From: DATIXD01 sp035518875
GTDB lineage: Bacteria; Pseudomonadota; Gammaproteobacteria; Methylococcales; Methylococcaceae
DNA length: 9,356 nt
Reading direction: 5' to 3'
NCBI GenBank assembly: GCA_035518875.1
Contig: DATIXD010000392.1
Coordinates: 1 to 9,356 of the forward strand
This document shows positions 6,191 through 9,356 of this stretch, piece by piece. The notes under the pieces were generated by a model. It was not told the origin of the DNA. It did no database searches and saw nothing but the letters and a program-made list of their open reading frames with translations. Position 1 is the stretch's first letter, and every line of letters starts with the position of its first letter. A program made the position numbers and the translations under genes.

Positions 6191-7429
6191 ATGAGTTCCA
6201 TCGACAGCCTGATGCCCCAGGATGTCGCCTTCAAGGCGGAGAACGCCGGCGTCATCAAGGCGAATCTGGATTTCGGCTCGACCCTCATGCTGGCACTCCT
6301 GGCCGGCGCGTTCATCGGTTTCGGCGCGGTGTTCAGCACCACGGTGATGACGGGTAACGGCTTGGATGGCGCCGTCAAAATACCGTTCGGCCTGATGCGC
6401 CTGTTGGGCGGTTCGGTGTTTTGCCTCGGCCTGATTCTGGTGACCATCGCCGGCGCGGAAATGTTCACCGGCAACGTACTGCTGATCATGGCCGCCGCCA
6501 GCCGCAAGATTAGCGCCCTAAGGCTGCTGCGCAACTGGGGCATCGTCTTTCTGGGGAATTTTATCGGCGCTTGCGCCACCGCTTATCTGGTCTATCGCAC
6601 CGGTCAGCACACGCTGATGGAGGGGCAGGTGGGACTGACTGCGCTCAAAATCGCCGAGGCGAAATGCCAGCTCGATTTCAGCCAAGCCCTGTTGCGCGCC
6701 ATCTTCTGCAATGTGCTCGTCTGTCTGGCCATTTGGCTGAGCTTCTCCGGACGCACGGCGATCGACAAGGTCGCGGTCATCCTGTTTCCGATCACCGCCT
6801 TTGTGACCTCCGGTTTCGAACACAGCGTCGCGAATATGTATTTCATTTCCGTCGCCTTGTTCATCAAGGACGGTGTCGATCCGAGCTTTTGGACGGCGGT
6901 CGGCGCCAACCCAGAGAGTTTCGGTCATCTGACCTGGGGGCAATTCCTCTTAGGCAATCTGCTTCCGGTGACGCTGGGCAACACCATCGGCGGGATTGCG
7001 GTGGGGCTGATGTATTGGGCCATCTATTGCCGCTCCAATATCATGTTGCGTGCCGATGACACGGAACTGCTAAAACGTCTGACTCAGGACGGTCGGCGGC
7101 AATCCAAGCGCATCGACGCGGAGGGGATGGTGACCTTGACTTTCGGGGGACATACCTTCCACGGCAGGCTGAAAAACCTCGCCCAGCACGGCGTCAAGGC
7201 CGAGTTTTACGCAGCGCAGGGCTTACCGGTCGTGCTGGATTCGGTGGCACTCGATCTGAATTTGGACGACGGCAAGCTGAAACTCCAGAACCTCGTCGGC
7301 ACCGTGGTGAACAGTAACACCGGGAAAAATCTGATGGGCCGGGATTTTTTCAGCTATTCGATCAAGTTCACCACGGTCAATGACGAAGCCGGCAAGGCGA
7401 TCCGGCAATTCCTCGAGAAGTTGGCATGA
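6191..7429 (+). CDS. Formate/nitrite transporter (FNT) fused to a C-terminal PilZ-like domain
   Basis: Residues 1-285 are a full FNT channel, closer to FocA than NirC by eye. It has six membrane segments (about 30-54, 64-92, 114-137, 164-187, 192-226, 252-282). The Omega-loop threonine is T93 in EMFTGN and the central histidine is H211 in GFEHSVANMY. A candidate pore lysine is K158 in EAKCQ. FNT proteins form pentamers passing formate, nitrite or related small anions. Residues about 296-412 form a soluble tail that reads as PilZ: R303-QSK-R307 (RxxxR), then N329-L-A331-Q-H-G334 in place of (D/N)xSxxG, then FFSYSIKFTTVNDEAGKAIRQFLEKL as the closing strand and helix. FNT termini are cytoplasmic, so the tail faces cyclic di-GMP. 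I chose the ATG at 6191. AGGAG lies 13 nt upstream, a long spacing, and a TTG at 6080 would add a basic extension. In a methanotroph, formate is the likely cargo. Confidence 0.88.
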   Translation: MSSIDSLMPQDVAFKAENAGVIKANLDFGSTLMLALLAGAFIGFGAVFSTTVMTGNGLDGAVKIPFGLMRLLGGSVFCLGLILVTIAGAEMFTGNVLLIMAAASRKISALRLLRNWGIVFLGNFIGACATAYLVYRTGQHTLMEGQVGLTALKIAEAKCQLDFSQALLRAIFCNVLVCLAIWLSFSGRTAIDKVAVILFPITAFVTSGFEHSVANMYFISVALFIKDGVDPSFWTAVGANPESFGHLTWGQFLLGNLLPVTLGNTIGGIAVGLMYWAIYCRSNIMLRADDTELLKRLTQDGRRQSKRIDAEGMVTLTFGGHTFHGRLKNLAQHGVKAEFYAAQGLPVVLDSVALDLNLDDGKLKLQNLVGTVVNSNTGKNLMGRDFFSYSIKFTTVNDEAGKAIRQFLEKLA

Positions 7430-7533
7430 GGCGGTGGCCTCGGGCTCGCTGTTAACCCGTGCGATCAGCCGCGATTTTCGGGGCCACATGGCTGTTGAGT
7501 TCTTTCATGTTCTCGTTCTAAGCCCAAAACCCC
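7430..7533. terminator. Convergent intergenic region with a branched stem, possible terminator
   Basis: Between the convergent FNT-PilZ and outer-membrane genes, GTGGCC (7434-7439) pairs with GGCCAC (7482-7487). Inside that, CGGG (7441-7444) can pair with CCCG (7456-7459), so a branched fold is possible. No U-run follows on either strand. If it terminates transcription it is not a canonical intrinsic terminator. Confidence 0.2.
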
Positions 7534-8481
7534 CTAACGGAATTGATAGGTAAGCAGCGCACGGACATTGATGAGAGGATCATTCTCAGTGGAGGTTGCC
7601 GGAGGGCGGGTCACCCAGAGCGGGCTGTAGAACATGCCCACGCTCAGGGTGAGCTTGTCGACCAAAGGATAGGCAAAGCCGGCACTGAGCGAGAAGGTCC
7701 AGGTTTCGGCTACCAGATGGCTATGATCGAGTACACCGAACGTCCGGGCATTGACACGGACCTCGGTGTCTAAGAAGTTCCCCGCCACGGCAATATAAGG
7801 CGTCAACCCGCCCAACTGTTCGATACGATAAGCACCACTGAATTCGAGTCCTGCATAGCGTTGGGTCGACTTATCCGCCGATTTGTTCTCGCAGCCGTAC
7901 AGGTTCTCCGGCGAACCCGGCGGATATTTCGCGACCTCGGCCGGACAGGTGATGGCACCTTCTACGTCGCCAATCTGTCCATACATCCGCACGCCAAGTG
8001 TCCACGGATCACTCTCGTACAAGGGGCGTTCCAGCGCGAAGGCTAAAAGATTCGGTTTTACCCCGAAAATCCTGATAGGCGGCAAATAGGACAAGGTCAG
8101 CGCGAACCGGCCCGGCAAGCCGAAGGTCACACGCGGTCGGGCAAAGATGGGTGCTTTGTTCAGATCCTCTTCCTTCGTGCCGTTGAAACCCACTTGGCGT
8201 TGTGCCGGGCTCAGTTGGGGAATCCAATCCAATTCGGCACCCCCTTCGATGGCGCCGAACTCGCGGCTATGCGGTACGCTGAGTCCGGCGAGCAGTGTGA
8301 CGGACGTGAAATAATTCATCGCCCATGCCTCGGGTCGATCGGAATTAAGAAACTCGGTCTCATTGATGACGTTCTGTGCCGGCGTTTTCCCGCCCCACAA
8401 GAGGAGGAGAAGGCAACCGAGATAAATCGGGTAACGGCGACAGCGTAGCCACGTGCGCGACTTTAGGAGTGAAAACTTCAT
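7534..8481 (-). CDS. Putative outer-membrane beta-barrel protein (unnamed family)
   Basis: I know no gene name for this 315-residue protein. It starts at the ATG at 8481 with a basic N-region (KSRTWLRCRR), a leucine-rich core (YLGCLLLLLWG) and probable cleavage around TPAQ (33-36). The mature chain has repeated amphipathic strands such as PRVTFGLPGRFALTLSYLPP (116-135), RMYGQIGDVEG (165-175), GLEFSGAYRI (211-220), TFSLSAGFAYPL (262-273) and VRALLTYQFR at the end. This is a barrel pattern, although the last residue is Arg, not Phe. Two cysteines (C179 in TCPAEV, C197 in YGCENK) bracket a proline-rich loop and may form a disulfide. The upstream in-frame extension to 8757 is out of frame with the small membrane gene and not protein-like, so I reject it. 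The start overlaps the upstream stop as ATGA, suggesting translational coupling. A Shine-Dalgarno AAGG lies about 11 nt upstream. The cargo is unknown. Confidence 0.82.
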   Translation of the reverse strand: MKFSLLKSRTWLRCRRYPIYLGCLLLLLWGGKTPAQNVINETEFLNSDRPEAWAMNYFTSVTLLAGLSVPHSREFGAIEGGAELDWIPQLSPAQRQVGFNGTKEEDLNKAPIFARPRVTFGLPGRFALTLSYLPPIRIFGVKPNLLAFALERPLYESDPWTLGVRMYGQIGDVEGAITCPAEVAKYPPGSPENLYGCENKSADKSTQRYAGLEFSGAYRIEQLGGLTPYIAVAGNFLDTEVRVNARTFGVLDHSHLVAETWTFSLSAGFAYPLVDKLTLSVGMFYSPLWVTRPPATSTENDPLINVRALLTYQFR

Positions 8482-8702
8482 GGTCTGAAACGCCTTTCTC
8501 GGTCTGAGGACGGCAGGAACCTGAAATCGCCGAAATAGCTGGTGACTGTACTGCCGGTGAGAGAAAGGGCCGCCTCGCCGGCGGCCTGCTGCGCTTTCAG
8601 TGCGTCCAGAGTGAAAGAGCGCGAAAGATCGAAGGCGAAGAAGGCGCCGATGAATGCCGCCATGGCAGCAAGAAGAAGCAGGCGAGTTCGGTTCATGGCC
8701 AT
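8478..8702 (-). CDS. Small membrane protein, likely truncated remnant of a TVP38/TMEM64 (VTT) protein
   Basis: The 74-residue protein has one clear membrane helix (about residues 7-25) followed by FDLSRSFTLDALKAQQAA. From memory this closely resembles the first helix and linker of TVP38/TMEM64-type inner-membrane proteins, which are normally around 220-240 residues. After residue about 41 the resemblance fades. AALSLTGST could be a displaced piece of the family's A-L-S-L-P-G segment, and the tail is basic and not membrane-like. The rest of the family, including the other helices, is absent, which points to an internal deletion or decay. GGAG lies 4 nt before the ATG at 8702, so translation is plausible, and the stop overlaps the next gene as ATGA. 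TVP38 genes next to DUF547 genes are a pairing I recall from other proteobacteria, which supports the reading. It may still be a genuine small protein that keeps the coupling to the barrel gene. Confidence 0.5.
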   Translation of the reverse strand: MAMNRTRLLLLAAMAAFIGAFFAFDLSRSFTLDALKAQQAAGEAALSLTGSTVTSYFGDFRFLPSSDRERRFRP

Positions 8703-8756
8703 GGAACTCCAAGATGGGAGGTCTGCATGAGTATGGCGAAATCCTGAAACGGAGCA

Positions 8757-9356
8757 TTACTGTCCGTTGAGAGACCAGTCGTAGGGCAGATCGGCACGCA
8801 CCGGCAACCCTTCGGGAAGCCCCGGGTGATACCTGGCGATGAAAGCCTCTACACCGCCCGTGGGCTCGAAGTCCTCGGCAAACCAGTCGAATATCTTCGA
8901 CACCCGCACGGAACCTTTCTCGACCCGCAGCCCTTTGGTGGGATTATTCAGATATTCCCGGCTGGCGGCGCCAAGCTGATCGTTGAGCTTCTTCGCGGTA
9001 TAGGGTTCGAAGCGAAGGTCGGGACAACTCAATGAGGCGCAGACGATGGCCATGTGGATGCGCGGTTCGCCAAGCTTTCTGAGGATTCCCTGCTCAATCC
9101 CGTCCAGGGTCGTTTCCTGTCCAGCCGCCCTGCCAGCAGGCTTGTTCCATACCGAGCGGAACAGGTTGCCGGCATCCTTGATGCTCTGGACCTGCCAGTG
9201 ATCCAGCACCATCTTGATGGCCAGGATGTTGTAGGCATTGATGTGAAAGGCCAGGTTTTCTCCGCGGGTTGCGAGCTGGTTCTCCGGGAAAGCGGCAACC
9301 TGGCCTACGACCCGCCCCCATGCCGGATCGGTCCTGAGTCCGCTGTAGTCCAGCCA
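8757..9356 (-). CDS. DUF547 domain-containing protein, N-terminus beyond window
   Basis: The frame is open from the right edge, giving 199 residues ending at a TAA (8759-8757). I translated the part upstream of the first internal ATG by hand, and it reads as real protein (WLDYSGLRTD, then ENLAFHINAYNILAIK). The DUF547 (PF04784) hallmarks are visible in order: F-H-I-N-A-Y-N at about 37-43, HMAIVCASLSCPDLR at 101-115, YTAKKLNDQL at 119-128, the REYLNNP at 133-139, and KIFDWFAEDF at 154-163. Complete members usually carry a signal peptide and run to about 250-280 residues, so perhaps 50-80 residues are missing. The biochemical role of DUF547 is not established. The two cysteines of the C-A-S-L-S-C-P motif are the most striking conserved residues. 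The small TVP38-like gene starts 54 nt downstream, so the two were probably cotranscribed. Confidence 0.9.
   Translation of the reverse strand, partial: WLDYSGLRTDPAWGRVVGQVAAFPENQLATRGENLAFHINAYNILAIKMVLDHWQVQSIKDAGNLFRSVWNKPAGRAAGQETTLDGIEQGILRKLGEPRIHMAIVCASLSCPDLRFEPYTAKKLNDQLGAASREYLNNPTKGLRVEKGSVRVSKIFDWFAEDFEPTGGVEAFIARYHPGLPEGLPVRADLPYDWSLNGQ

Noticed and set aside
5983..6579. Minus-strand frame (198 residues) opposite the FNT start
   Set aside because: It is antisense to the FNT membrane segments, with R/P/S-rich composition and no family resemblance.
8482..8757. N-terminal extension of the outer-membrane protein to an ATG at 8757
   Set aside because: The extension is R/S/P-rich, precedes an excellent signal peptide at 8481, and overlaps the better-supported small membrane gene in another frame.
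1..9356. tRNA, rRNA, CRISPR array, insertion sequence or phage genes
   Set aside because: None was seen on either strand. The only repeats are short dyads and the single REP-like element.

Overview
The window looks like a chromosomal segment of a GC-rich gammaproteobacterium. A methanotroph of the Methylococcus/Methylocaldum type is my best guess. The guess rests on a block of serine-cycle or glyoxylate-handling genes beside a formate/nitrite channel and several envelope proteins. The taxon is inferred from gene content and protein style and was not tested by any search.

Region 1 (1-4154, minus strand) is a four-gene operon. In transcription order it holds a serine-glyoxylate aminotransferase, a hydroxypyruvate/glyoxylate reductase, a P-loop (plant GLYK-type) glycerate kinase, and a second AGXT-like class V aminotransferase that runs off the left edge. 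Together they take glyoxylate plus serine to glycine, hydroxypyruvate, glycerate and phosphoglycerate. The kinase type predicts 3-phosphoglycerate as product, which resembles a photorespiratory-type salvage route more than the 2-phosphoglycerate branch of the classical serine cycle. A REP-like double hairpin sits between the first two genes. The other two junctions are 6 nt each.

Region 2 (4155-4865) has a divergent regulatory region with a 7-bp dyad spaced 20 bp centre to centre, a hairpin in the sgaA leader and weak sigma-70-like boxes. It is followed by a small lipoprotein on the plus strand.

Region 3 (4866-6190) has a TorF/Gcw_chp-type outer-membrane protein on the minus strand, then about 550 bp without a convincing gene. 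That stretch contains several inverted repeats.

Region 4 (6191-7429, plus strand) is the most notable gene. It is a complete formate/nitrite (FNT) channel followed in the same frame by a cytoplasmic C-terminal domain that reads as PilZ, with an RxxxR motif and a degenerate N-x-A-x-x-G. This suggests a formate or nitrite channel gated or tuned by cyclic di-GMP.

Region 5 (7430-9356, minus strand) holds a DUF547 protein running in from the right edge, a small membrane protein that looks like a truncated TVP38/TMEM64 protein, and an outer-membrane beta-barrel protein. The barrel start codon overlaps the stop of the small gene as ATGA.

Many long antisense reading frames opposite the GC-rich genes were judged to be shadows.
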